Below are positions 28,291 through 38,431 of a stretch of DNA of 64,000 nt, in pieces (the stretch's first letter is position 1; each line of letters opens with the position of its first letter). This stretch comes from JAFEDN01 sp963844565 (GTDB lineage: Bacteria > Pseudomonadota > Gammaproteobacteria > Coxiellales > Coxiellaceae). The stretch covers positions 930,001 through 994,000 of the forward strand of contig CAWJON010000002.1 in the NCBI GenBank assembly GCA_963844565.1, read 5' to 3'. The position numbers were made by a program, and so were the translations under genes. The notes below the pieces were generated by a model. It ran no database searches and was not told where the DNA came from. It worked only from the letters and a program-made list of their open reading frames with translations.

Positions 28291-29289
28291 TCATTCTCGG
28301 TTGGTGTTGCCGAACCCGATCCTCTTATTAGGTCCCTGTTGTTCTACTTCTTCATCCCTGCCGCGTTTTTTATATTTACTTGTTTCTTCGGTAAGAAAAT
28401 TTAACAATGATAAAGAGCCGGAATTAGAGCTAGAGCTAGAACTAGAGCTAGAACTAGAACTAGAGCTAGAACTAGAACTAGAACTAGAGCTAGAGCTAGA
28501 ACTAGAACTAGAACTAGAACTAGAGTCAGAACTAGGGATATAATTAAACCTAAAACGAGATTCTGGATCACTGCGCTGAGAAATTGAATTGCTCATCAAG
28601 GTTTCTTGTTTAGAATCTGGCGCCATTAAGAATGCTAACTCCTCAGGATAAGCCAGCAAAATATTTGTCAAAGATATTTCCGGTCCTGGATCAAGGGGGA
28701 GTGGTTTCGCTTCAGTTAAGGGAGCGACATTATCTATCACCAGATTCTTTTTGTTCCTAAATTGCTCCATAGTTCTACAGGCCTTAAAGTTAACTTGCTT
28801 TCCTATGAGTGCTTTTAGTTCTGCGAGAGCCTTTTCGCAGTCAGAATGTTCGTTTACGCGAGCTAAATAACGTAAAGTCCGGGCGATAGGTTTGGTGTGA
28901 TTTTTCCTGCCTTCCTTGTTTGTCCAAACAAACTCTAAAATGAATGCTTCGAGAACTTTTGGATTTAGAAGGTTAGATTTTATAGCATAACCCAAGACAA
29001 GCATGGGCAAGTCCGATAAAACTAATTCTGATGCATGAAGCTGCAACAATTCGTGCAATATCATTAGAATATTTTGTTTGTCGGCAGCGAATATTGTTTC
29101 AAGAGGATATTTTTTTATAAAAGTTTCAGGATTAGCAACGATGGCGGCAAATAACGCATATCCTTTTGCTGTTTTAGAATTGGTTAATCTGCGCCAGTCG
29201 TTTGGGGTAGAAACAAATTCCTCAACAAGGGTTTCTGCTACTCTAAAGTTGAGATCTATGCAATTTATCAGCAATTTTGTTAATTTCAT
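28291..29289 (-). CDS. Helical protein with about 38-residue polyserine tract
   Basis: I do not recognise this protein of 332 residues. Residues 1-200 appear all-helical (MILHELLQLHASELVLSDLP). A run of about 38 serines at residues 250-290 is followed by a basic tail with KKRGRDEE and PNKR. The listed ATG (29289) has no ribosome site. A near-perfect one (ggaggt) precedes an ATG at 29315 in another frame, which gives MTKRTISK and would join this frame if one A were added to the aaaa run at about 29293-29296. I therefore suspect the true start is 29315 with a one-base error. The serine run is a ctagaa/ctagag microsatellite. Confidence 0.65.
   Translation of the reverse strand: MKLTKLLINCIDLNFRVAETLVEEFVSTPNDWRRLTNSKTAKGYALFAAIVANPETFIKKYPLETIFAADKQNILMILHELLQLHASELVLSDLPMLVLGYAIKSNLLNPKVLEAFILEFVWTNKEGRKNHTKPIARTLRYLARVNEHSDCEKALAELKALIGKQVNFKACRTMEQFRNKKNLVIDNVAPLTEAKPLPLDPGPEISLTNILLAYPEELAFLMAPDSKQETLMSNSISQRSDPESRFRFNYIPSSDSSSSSSSSSSSSSSSSSSSSSSSSSSSSSSSSSNSGSLSLLNFLTEETSKYKKRGRDEEVEQQGPNKRIGFGNTNRE
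28424..28523 (-). repeat. 100-bp hexanucleotide microsatellite (polyserine)
   Basis: The plus strand repeats gagcta and gaacta units for about 100 bases, which on the minus strand read as alternating TCT and AGT/AGC codons, all serine. It is the longest such tract in the window. Use of both serine codon families in strict alternation points to expansion of a 6-base unit rather than selection on single codons. Confidence 0.88.
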
Positions 29290-29476
29290 GTTTTGAAATA
29301 GTTCTTTTAGTCATTTTTCACCTCCAATTTAAAAAAACTCATCATGTCATATTGACATTTTTTTTTGAAACTGTCAATCGGTTAGGTATTCATGCAAATA
29401 AACTTGTAAGAGCGCCAATTTGACACTTTATAGCTTTCATTGATATTATTTTTAAAAACTGGATGAGGATGAGGAT

Positions 29477-32413
29477 ATGAGCAAAGAAGAAAAATGGCAT
29501 TTCGAAGACAAGGACAAAAAGCAAAAGAAAAATCAAAAGAAAAAGCAAAAAAATGCTGAAAATAAAGAAGCTAAGCGTATAGAGGAAATAGAGCGTCTAA
29601 AGCAAGAAGCTAATGCTTATTATGACCAGCAGGATTACAAGCGATCTGAATCGAGTTGGCGAAATCTTTTAGCCTTATGTTCTTCAAAACCCCAGCTTAG
29701 GGCTAATGCGTTATTTATGCAAGCCAACTGTCTCTCCAAGTTTGATCCTCAACATCCTCAGATTGCGGAATATTATTATGCGGCTTATAAGCTTAATCCT
29801 GGCGAAGATATTTATTATAAGAAACTAATGAAATATCTTATCATAAATAAAAACTACCAACAGGCCTATACAGTTTGCATGGCGGAATTAGCCCCACCCA
29901 GTGGAGAAGAAGGATTATCTTTGCATCGGGCGATCACTCTCACTGCATTTGCGGAGTTAATTCAAAAAAAATGGTTAGAGGTATCCTCCCCCACAATGGA
30001 AAGCAACTACTTGTTATTTATTGCCGCTAGAGTTTATATACCAGCAAAATTATTATTAATTGAAAACTTACTTAAAGATGACCATTTTCAAGTAGCAAAA
30101 TCTTATGTGGAAACACTGGAAGAAGATCAATTGCTCATTGATCAAGGAGATAAATTAAAATTTTATGGTCTGATGGTTTTGTTTTATTGTCATCATGATA
30201 ATCCTCTGCGAAATCCAAATAAAATCATACCCTTTTTGAAAGAAGCGCCTCAATCAGCACACATAAATCATATGCTGGCTCAACTATATAATGGAGAAGG
30301 AGAACCAGAAGTGAAAAAGAATGCTAAGTTGGCTCTAATATGCTATAGATTGGCCGCCGAAAAACTTCCCGCAGCAGCATGTGATTTAGCCTACAAATAT
30401 TTGTATGGTGAAGATGTTGAACAAGACGAGAAAGAGGCGTTCAGGCTATATACCATTGCTGTCGATCAAGGCTATGTCCCAGCATATACGATCTACTCTT
30501 TTTTATTATTAAAGAGAGATCCGATTAAAAAGTTGGCAAAAGTTCTTAAATTATTAACTATTGCTAAAGAAAGCTCACACCATGCCAAGTTATTTTATAT
30601 TCAATTGAAATTATTCCGATTCAAGTATGAGAATGGTGCTTTAGTTGGAAAATTACTGCCTCAAGACAAACAAATGCCTTTAACTGAAGCCAAACAACTA
30701 TACACAGACCTTTTTCTTATGGCTGGTGAAGAAAATTCAGACAATGCATATATTCAGTTTTTGGCTGGGCATATTGCACTGATTTCAAATAATATCGATT
30801 TAGTTATTGATCATTTTCGTGCTTCTGCAGAATATGGATCGTTACAAGCACACGATTCATTATTTGCGATATTTATCTCCAGAATCTTAAAACCAACTTC
30901 TAGAGCTCAGCGTGAGTTGGACATTAAAACTTTAAGAAATATTGGTGATTCAAAAAAATTTTTTACCGGTGATGAACACCCCCTATGGTTATCTCCAGTA
31001 TTCAGTGAAAAAAAATTAGTAGCAGAAATTGGTGATATAGGTTATGTCAGTAATATCCCTTTTGATGCGCCGGATTTAACATCAATTTCTGATATAAAAT
31101 CCTCTTCATATGATGAATTTATTGGACTGATGAATGATTTGCAGTATAAAAACAAAACTGCGGTTCAATCGGCTGAGGTAGTTAGTCGTCTCGGAAAGCT
31201 AGCCAACAAATTAATTATAGATTTTGGCGTAAAATACGCTACATTGCTTAATTCCAAATTGTTAATTTTATTGCAAATTGTGCGTAAAAAATCTGAAACT
31301 GAAACTTTTAGTAACTGGAGTTTAATGCGCATTTTCAAAGGTGTGGCTAGTTTCCAAATGTACAGTGAAAGCCCTAGGTTAAATGCTTTATTACAGTGGC
31401 TATTTGGAGAAATTATTTCGCATCTTCCTATATTTGACTCTTGGAAGTTAGTGATGTTGCTCGAGGCTACTAAAGACATATGTTATTTGCAGCCTGGCAT
31501 TAGAGATTTTATAAAAAAGATCCTTAAGTACACGCTGGATCATTGGTCTAAGATGTACACTGAATTAGATGGCTCCATTCTCTTATGTTATCTTATTGGT
31601 TTTATCGATAAACACTATCATGTGTTTCTAGGAAACGATCCATTAAAACTAAAATATGAAGCAATCATTATTGAAATCTTAGGCGCCGATATTTCTTCGT
31701 ATGAATCCAGGCCTAAAGTAATGTATGAATGTTATTTGGGCTGTTTATATTATCTGAAAATGTATTCAACGGATCTAGCGCCAAAGATTATTGAGTTAAT
31801 GAGAACATTAAAATTAAATCTGGAGGCTACCCCCCACCTCAACCCCAAGATAACTTTCTTTCAATCAAGGGTTTCAGGCTATACTATTGATCGTTTTTCT
31901 TCATCTAGGGAAGCAAAATGCATTAATCCTAAAGAAGAGGGAATTGTGGGTGTCCAGTCTGTTGATTTAGTAATGAAGTTTAAGCCTTTAAAAAAATCTG
32001 AGGATTCAAAGTCAATATTAACTGTTGCTGTGGAAGCAGATGGCCCTGGTCATTTCTATATAATTATTTCTAAGGAAGGAATAATCTCGCTGCTTTATAC
32101 TATAAAAACTTTTTTTTCGAAATGGGCCTTAGAGGTTCAAGGGGCAAAAAATTTAAGAGTAAGATTTGATGTGTGGCAAAGCAGCTCGGATAAAGAGTGT
32201 TATGATTTGTTACAGAGTAAATTCGGGAAAATTGGTTTAACTTTTCCACCCTACTTACCGCCACGACAGAGAGCCGATGATTCATTTTCTTGGCGTAGCA
32301 ACATTCCTCCATTACATCAGCAGCAGCGATTTATTGGTGGGGGTCGGGGTCGCCAAACGCATTCGAGCGCGGTAAATAAAGAGTTGAAATATAATGGTTT
32401 ATCTAATAGCTAA
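29477..32413 (+). CDS. Helical-repeat protein with C-terminal RAP-like domain
   Basis: The 978-residue protein starts with a Lys-rich stretch (KKQKKNQKKKQK). TPR/Sel1-like helices follow, for example LALICYRLAAEKLPAAACDLA and EAFRLYTIAVDQGYVPAY near residues 290-345. A long helical region spans about 540-800, and near residues 835-920 there is a RAP-like domain: TVAVEADGPGHFYI, then TIKTFFSKWALEVQGAKNLR and a later W. RAP domains (VxxExDGPxHF) end RNA-binding organelle proteins such as FASTK and OPR proteins of eukaryotes and occur in some intracellular bacteria. The tail has an RG-rich patch (GGGRGR). An RNA-related or host-organelle role is inference. The ribosome site is a repeated gaggat. 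Confidence 0.65.
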   Translation: MSKEEKWHFEDKDKKQKKNQKKKQKNAENKEAKRIEEIERLKQEANAYYDQQDYKRSESSWRNLLALCSSKPQLRANALFMQANCLSKFDPQHPQIAEYYYAAYKLNPGEDIYYKKLMKYLIINKNYQQAYTVCMAELAPPSGEEGLSLHRAITLTAFAELIQKKWLEVSSPTMESNYLLFIAARVYIPAKLLLIENLLKDDHFQVAKSYVETLEEDQLLIDQGDKLKFYGLMVLFYCHHDNPLRNPNKIIPFLKEAPQSAHINHMLAQLYNGEGEPEVKKNAKLALICYRLAAEKLPAAACDLAYKYLYGEDVEQDEKEAFRLYTIAVDQGYVPAYTIYSFLLLKRDPIKKLAKVLKLLTIAKESSHHAKLFYIQLKLFRFKYENGALVGKLLPQDKQMPLTEAKQLYTDLFLMAGEENSDNAYIQFLAGHIALISNNIDLVIDHFRASAEYGSLQAHDSLFAIFISRILKPTSRAQRELDIKTLRNIGDSKKFFTGDEHPLWLSPVFSEKKLVAEIGDIGYVSNIPFDAPDLTSISDIKSSSYDEFIGLMNDLQYKNKTAVQSAEVVSRLGKLANKLIIDFGVKYATLLNSKLLILLQIVRKKSETETFSNWSLMRIFKGVASFQMYSESPRLNALLQWLFGEIISHLPIFDSWKLVMLLEATKDICYLQPGIRDFIKKILKYTLDHWSKMYTELDGSILLCYLIGFIDKHYHVFLGNDPLKLKYEAIIIEILGADISSYESRPKVMYECYLGCLYYLKMYSTDLAPKIIELMRTLKLNLEATPHLNPKITFFQSRVSGYTIDRFSSSREAKCINPKEEGIVGVQSVDLVMKFKPLKKSEDSKSILTVAVEADGPGHFYIIISKEGIISLLYTIKTFFSKWALEVQGAKNLRVRFDVWQSSSDKECYDLLQSKFGKIGLTFPPYLPPRQRADDSFSWRSNIPPLHQQQRFIGGGRGRQTHSSAVNKELKYNGLSNS

Positions 32414-32455
32414 GGCGCCGATTGCTATAAGCAAAATCTCAGGTCAACACTCTGG

Positions 32456-33028
32456 TTATTTAACCTTTAGATCTGCTTTAACGGATTTAACGCCGTCAAT
32501 TAATTTAGCCGTATTAATGACCTGATTCTTTTGTGTTTCATTGTCGACACTACCAGTAAGATAAACAACACCGTTTTTGGTTTCTACATGAATTGACCAA
32601 GGGTTAGCCTGGCTGCCTTCGGTTATCAGCTTATTTTTCACTAACATACCTTTGACTTTTGTAGTTATCACCGTATCGGACATTGGTTGCGGACTTGATT
32701 TGGTTTTTAAATTACGGCTATCAACGTTTTTTACTCCATCGACGCTTTCAGCCAGAACAATAGCGCGTTCAAATTGAGCTTCGCTGTCCACCAATCCAGT
32801 TAATTTAACCACGCCATCATTAGTTTCTACCTTGATATCAAATACCTTTAGTACGGGATTCCCAACATATTTTGCTTTAATTTGTGCAGTAATGGCGCTA
32901 TCACTAACTGTTTGGCTAATACTATTATTGAAATTTGTATCACCATAAGCTAAAAAACTCATGAATAACAAGCCCATTCCCACGAAAATATTCAGAAAAA
33001 AATTTCTAATATTTTTTTCATTTTTCAT
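32456..33028 (-). CDS. BON-domain protein (OsmY-like)
   Basis: The 190-residue protein has a hydrophobic N-terminal signal (NIFVGMGLLFMSFLAYG) and two BON domains, each with the pattern DGVVKLTGLVDSEAQ or NGVVYLTGSVDNETQ followed by a GV(K)xV strand. BON proteins of the OsmY type are periplasmic, bind phospholipid or other envelope parts, and are made under osmotic or envelope stress. The ribosome site aggaga precedes the ATG. It converges with the RAP-like gene. Confidence 0.92.
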   Translation of the reverse strand: MKNEKNIRNFFLNIFVGMGLLFMSFLAYGDTNFNNSISQTVSDSAITAQIKAKYVGNPVLKVFDIKVETNDGVVKLTGLVDSEAQFERAIVLAESVDGVKNVDSRNLKTKSSPQPMSDTVITTKVKGMLVKNKLITEGSQANPWSIHVETKNGVVYLTGSVDNETQKNQVINTAKLIDGVKSVKADLKVK

Positions 33029-33102
33029 AGCTTTCTCCTAATTTGGTTTTAATTCATTATAACAAAATTATCCACCATCGGTCTATAAAGCGCCATATTG
33101 CC

Positions 33103-34251
33103 CTAGCTAATAACGTCGCAGGATGTTTTCAGTAATTGCAGTGCTAGGTGAGCAACCTCTTCTGAGTTATGTTTGTGGCCTAAAATACTTCTTATTTTTT
33201 TCAGTTGATTAAGCCTTTTTTGCCTGTAAATATCATTTGAAATTAATTGTAGTGTTTCTTCGCTAACGGCTTTGGGAGTTGCTTGATGCTGAATCAATTC
33301 TTTAGCCACCGTTTCTCCCGCGATTATATTGCATAAACCAATTTGGTTAATTTGAATGAAGCAGCGTGCAATCCAGTAATTAATAGCATTTCCTTTATAA
33401 ACTACCACGAGTGGTATTTGGCTTAAAGCGACTTCCAAGGTTGCGGTTCCCGAGGTTACGATCGCTGCTGAACAAATTGATAAAAGATTATAAGTATTGT
33501 TTTCGACAATGGTTACAGGAATTGATAAATGTTTCTTAATATCTGTAAGCTTTAAGCTGCTTGCCAATGGCAGCACGAATTGGATATCAGGTTGAGATTG
33601 TTTGATTATTTTGGCGGCTTGAATCATCATCGGCAATAGATATTCAATTTCCTGTAATCGACTTCCGGGTACTAAGGCTATCGTTTTATGGTGCGGATTT
33701 AAATGGTATTGATCACAAATAGCTTCCCTTGATTGGGTCACTTTGATCAACGAAGATAAGGGATGGCCCACAAAAGTAACTGGTATTTCAGCTTTTTTAT
33801 AGATTTCTTCTTCAAAAGCAAATAAAACTGCCATATGGTCCACATATTGTTTGATAGTGTAAATACGGCCATATCTCCACGCCCAAATTTTTGGACTCAC
33901 ATAATAAAGAATTTTAATGCCTGCTTTTTTGGCGATTTTAGCAATATGTAAATTGAACCCGGGATAATCGATTAAAATTAATAAATCAGGTTTGTATTCA
34001 TAAAAGTAGTTTTTTAATGTTTTTATCGCTTGGCGAATCGTAAAGATATTTTTAATGACGCCTAACCACCCGATAATATCCAAAGAATTATTATCCATAA
34101 TAATTTCAACGCCTGCTTGGCGCATTTGTTTTCCACCCATCCCTGTTAATTTTAAGTGAGGATTTAACGATTCAAGTGCTTTAGCAAGGTTTGCTCCTAA
34201 TAAATCGCCAGAAGCTTCACCCGCTATGATACATATGGATTTTTTTTGCAT
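33103..34251 (-). CDS. lpxB: Lipid-A-disaccharide synthase LpxB
   Basis: LpxB joins UDP-2,3-diacylglucosamine and lipid X to form the lipid A disaccharide at the inner membrane. The 382-residue protein has ICIIAGEASGDLLGANL at the start, the YYVSPKIWAWR motif, LPGSRLQEIEYLLP and SGTATLEVAL, all characteristic. Length is normal. It is divergent from rnhB, about 90 bases away; in many relatives lpxB and rnhB run in the same direction, so an inversion may have occurred here. Confidence 0.95.
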   Translation of the reverse strand: MQKKSICIIAGEASGDLLGANLAKALESLNPHLKLTGMGGKQMRQAGVEIIMDNNSLDIIGWLGVIKNIFTIRQAIKTLKNYFYEYKPDLLILIDYPGFNLHIAKIAKKAGIKILYYVSPKIWAWRYGRIYTIKQYVDHMAVLFAFEEEIYKKAEIPVTFVGHPLSSLIKVTQSREAICDQYHLNPHHKTIALVPGSRLQEIEYLLPMMIQAAKIIKQSQPDIQFVLPLASSLKLTDIKKHLSIPVTIVENNTYNLLSICSAAIVTSGTATLEVALSQIPLVVVYKGNAINYWIARCFIQINQIGLCNIIAGETVAKELIQHQATPKAVSEETLQLISNDIYRQKRLNQLKKIRSILGHKHNSEEVAHLALQLLKTSCDVIS

Positions 34252-34341
34252 AAAATATGAAGATTTGGTTTGTAAGAATTTTTTTGCTGAATTTCCATGT
34301 TCGCACTTTTTTTTAAGTGGTTCAAGCTTTAGAATTGCATT

Positions 34342-34962
34342 ATGGAAGTTAAAATCATTGCCGGCATTGATGAAGCGGGACGTGGTCCGCTAGCAGGGCC
34401 TGTTGTGGCTGCTGTAGTTATATTAAACCCCAGAAAACGTATCAGAGGTTTGGATGATTCAAAAAAGCTCACACCTAAACAACGTGACGAACTATATCCC
34501 CAGATTGTAAACAAGTGCTTGGACTATGCAATAGCTCGAGCAGAAGTTGAAGAAATTGATAAATACAATATACACCAAGCCACAATGTTGGCTATGCAGC
34601 GTGCTTTTTCGTTGTTGTCGATTACTCCAACGTTGGTCTTGGTGGATGGAAAATGTGTACCCAAATTGAAAATTAGAGCAGACGGAATTGTACACGGAGA
34701 TCAGAAAATAGCGGCAATCAGTGCTGCCTCCATCTTAGCCAAAGTGACGCGAGATCAATTAATGGTCGAGGCTGATAAAATTTATCCCGGTTACGGGTTT
34801 GCTAAGCACAAAGGATACGGCACGCTTCAACATCAAGAAGCTATTAAAAAACTTGGAGTTAGCCCCATCCATCGCCGAAGTTTTGAACCCATTAAAACAA
34901 TCACGAAAAACACAGAATCAAAAGGAATATTTAACCAAGAATTAGATCTCATAATACCTTAA
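34342..34962 (+). CDS. rnhB: Ribonuclease HII
   Basis: RNase HII removes ribonucleotides from DNA and RNA-DNA hybrids. The 206-residue protein has the catalytic start IAGIDEAGRGPLAGPVVAA with the D-E pair, the third Asp in LVDGK and the fourth in AKVTRD. It is followed 13 bases later by dnaE, the usual lpxB-rnhB-dnaE neighbourhood. The C-terminal 15 residues are not conserved. Confidence 0.96.
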   Translation: MEVKIIAGIDEAGRGPLAGPVVAAVVILNPRKRIRGLDDSKKLTPKQRDELYPQIVNKCLDYAIARAEVEEIDKYNIHQATMLAMQRAFSLLSITPTLVLVDGKCVPKLKIRADGIVHGDQKIAAISAASILAKVTRDQLMVEADKIYPGYGFAKHKGYGTLQHQEAIKKLGVSPIHRRSFEPIKTITKNTESKGIFNQELDLIIP

Positions 34963-34975
34963 TTGTGTTACGCTT

Positions 34976-37900
34976 ATGCACATGAATTCTTCTATAGAAA
35001 AATCTTTTATTCATTTAAAATGCCATACAGAATATTCTATTCGTGATGGTTTGTTGCGTATCAAGCCATGGTTGGAACGGATTGCAGAATTAAAAATGCC
35101 TGCTGTGGCGATTACTGATCATGCAAATTTATTCGGATTGATAAAATTTTACAAACAAGCCATCTCAATGGGGATTAAACCAATCGTTGGCGCAGAGGTT
35201 TGTATCGATTTTAATGGGCATCTTTCGAGTGCCACGTTTTTATGTCAAAACTATCAGGGCTATCAAAATTTATTGAAATTGTTATCACTGGGTTATACAC
35301 AAGGTCAAAATCAAGAAGGTCAATCTATACTTTTCTGGTCATGGATAGAGAACATGGGGGAAGGATTAATCGCTTTATCAGGAGGAAGAAAAGGAGATAT
35401 TGGTCAGGCATTACTATTGCAAAATAACGACTTAGCGTCTTTGCATCATCAACGATGGACAAAGATCTTTCCCCAACGTTTTTATCTTGAATTACAGCGC
35501 ACTGGTAGAAGCCAAGAAGAGGCCTACAATGAAACGGCTGTTCGTTTTGCTCGTTTGCAACAGGTTCCGGTGGTTGCAACTAATGACGTTTGTTTTTTAG
35601 ATCAGGAAGATTTTTTAGCGCATGAAACTCGAGTATGCATTAATTCAAGCCATGTTTTACAAGATACACGTCGCAGTCAACTTTATACCGATCAGCAATA
35701 TTTGCGCTCAACAGAGGAGATGTGTTCATTATTTGCTGATATCCCTGAAGCATTAACCAATGCCATATTAATTGCTGAACGTTGTACGTTGCCTTTATCG
35801 TTTGAAGAGATCCATTTGCCCAAATTTCCAATTTCTCAAAGCAATTTAACGGTGGAAGATTATTTTTCGCAAGAAGTTGAACGAGGGTGGCAATGGCGTA
35901 AAAACACCGGTGGGGTACATTCAAAGATTTTATCGCTAACCGAATATGAACAACGGTTACAACAAGAAATAGCAGTTATTAATCGCATGGGCTTTGCGGG
36001 TTATTTTTTAATCGTTGCCGATTTTATCAGTTGGGCAAAAAAACAAGATATTCCTGTTGGCCCTGGCAGAGGTTCGGGAGCAGGCTCATTAGTCGCTTAT
36101 GCATTAGGAATTACTGAATTGGATCCTTTGTATCATGAGTTTTTATTTGAACGATTTTTAAATCCTGAACGGGTTTCCATGCCTGATTTTGATATTGATT
36201 TTTGTATGGAAGGTCGCGATCGAGTCATCGATTATGTTGCTGAACAATATGGCCGAGAAGCTGTTTCGCAAATTATAACTTATGGTACCATGGCCGCAAA
36301 AGCTGTGGTGCGTGATGTTGGCAGGGTTTTGGTCTTTACCTTATGGATTTGTGGATAAAATTGCTAAATTAATTCCTTTTGAATTGGGTATGACTTTAGA
36401 AAAAGCATTGGCGGAAGAAGAACAATTGGCAAAGCGTTATAAAGAAGAAGAAGAGGTGACAGCGTTAATTGATTTGGCGAGAAAACTAGAAGGCATAACT
36501 CGAAATGCGGGAAAGCATGCTGGTGGTGTTGTGATTGCACCAACTAAGTTAACGGATTTTACTCCGTTATATTGTGAATCCGGCAAAGAGCATATCGTTA
36601 CCCAATTTGATAAAGATGATGTGAATCGGTAGGGTTAGTAAAATTCGATTTTTTAGGATTGCGAACATTAACTATTATTCATTGGGCGATTCAATCTATT
36701 AATAACAAATTGCGGGCGGAAGAAAAACCATTGGTTGATATTAACCATATCCCTTTGGATGACGCACATACTTTTTCTATGTTATGTCAATCTTCAACTA
36801 CGGCGATATTTCAATTAGAATCTCGCGGGATGAAAGAATTGGTAAAGCGTTTACAACCTGATGTTTTTGAAGAAATAATGGCTTTAGTTGCATTATTTCG
36901 TCCTGGTCCTTTGCAATCAGGAATGGTTGATGATTTTATTAATCGAAAACACGGGCAAGCTAAAGTGGAATTTCCTCATCCAGATTTAAGCCCATTGTTC
37001 GAAAAACCTATGGTGTTATTTTGTATCAAGAGCAAGTGATGCAGATCGCGCAAATCTTAGCGGGTTATACTTTAGGTGAAGCTGATATTTTCGTCGGGCG
37101 ATGGGCAAGAAAAAACCTGAAGAAATGGCGAAACAACGCAAAAATTTGTAACTGGTGCCGCCAAACGTAAAATACCTAATGACGTTAGCGAATATATTTT
37201 CGATTTAATGGAAAAATTCGCGGGTTATGGATTTAATAAATCACACTCCGCTGCTTATGCATTGATTTCTTATCAAACTGCCTGGTTAAAAGCTCATTAT
37301 CCTGCGGAATTTATGGCGGCAGTATTATCTTCAGATATGGATAATACCGATAAAACGGTGACTTTTATTTCAGAATCTAAAAATATGACGTTACCTATCT
37401 TAACCCCCAATATTAATGTCAGTAAATATAAGTTTACGGTAAATTCATCTGGGGCGATTGAATATGGTTTAGGAGCCATTAAGGGCGTCGGTGAGGCAGC
37501 CGTTCAATATCTTGTTGCCGAGCGAGAAGAAAATGGCCCTTACACCAGTCTCTTTGATTTTTGTAGACGTTTGGATTTGCGTAAAGTTAATCGTAGAGCG
37601 TTGGAACCTTTAATTTTTTCAGGAGCAATGGACGTATTTAACCAAGGACGCGCCACTTTATTAAATTCATTAGATGATGCACTTAAACAAGCTGAACAAG
37701 AGCAGCGTAACCATGAAATTGGGCAAGAAGATTTATTTGGTAAAGCACTTGCTGCAAGTGAACTTTATGTAAAAAGTCCTGAATGGAGTGATTTAAATCG
37801 TCTTGCTAATGAAAAATCGGTTATTGGTTTTTATTTTAGTGGTCATCCGTTGCAAACGTATGAACGTGAACTTAAAACGTTAGGAGCCATTCAGATCAAA

Positions 37901-38431
37901 GAATTGGAAAATTATAAGTTAAAACCGAGTATTGTTTGTGCAGGGATACTGGCTAGTCAACGCATTCTTTATACAAAAAAAGGCTCTCAAATGGCCATAG
38001 TCGGTATCGAAGATAAAACGGGCCGGATTGAAGTTGCGTTATTTAGTCAACTTTTTGATCAAGTTAAGACTATCTTGCAAATTGACCAGGTTTATCTCTT
38101 ACGAGGGATGGTTGAGGAAGATAATTATACGGGTGGTGTTCGTTTTAAAGCAGATTCTTTGGAAAGCCTTAGCACAGTGCGTGAGCGATTTGCTAAGCGC
38201 TTGAGGTTTAAAATAACGAGTCCAGAGCAAGCGAAACAGCTATTAGACAGACTCCCGGCAATATTACAAAAACGGGAGCAAGGTAAATGTGAAATTATGG
38301 TTAATTATGAAGGTGAAAGCGGCAAAGGAGACCTGGTCTTTGGGAACGAATGGCGAATCAAACCCACTCAAGAGTTATTAGAACATTTCCAGCAAGTTTT
38401 TTCAGAAAACCAATGGGCTATTGAATACTAA
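34976..38431 (+). pseudogene. dnaE: DNA polymerase III alpha subunit DnaE, broken by five single-base indels
   Basis: DnaE is the replicative polymerase. All parts are present: the PHP domain start (FIHLKCHTEYSIRDGLL), the catalytic PDFDIDFC, the finger region, and the C-terminal OB fold. The frame is broken five times: an extra G near 36331-36332, a missing G near 36628, a missing A in the run 37002-37006, a missing T near 37088-37091 and a missing T near 37145-37147. The net change is a multiple of three. Corrected joins read RVLSLPYGFVDKI, EKTYGVILYQEQ, and RRAMGKKKPEEMAKQR without gaps. Conservation between the breaks and the essential role suggest base-calling errors rather than decay. 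The start could be either ATG at 34976 or 34982. Confidence 0.9.

Noticed and set aside
28301..28543. Plus-strand frame coding Glu-Leu repeats
   Set aside because: It is the antisense reading of the polyserine microsatellite; any such hexamer gives an open frame on both strands.
18359..28550. Repeated ctagaa/ctagag units as a CRISPR array
   Set aside because: The unit is 6 bases with no spacers, in frame with serine codons; it is a microsatellite. No CRISPR array or cas gene was found in the window.
36282..37207. Programmed ribosomal frameshifting in dnaE
   Set aside because: Five changes of mixed sign without a slippery heptamer and stimulatory structure do not fit programmed shifting.
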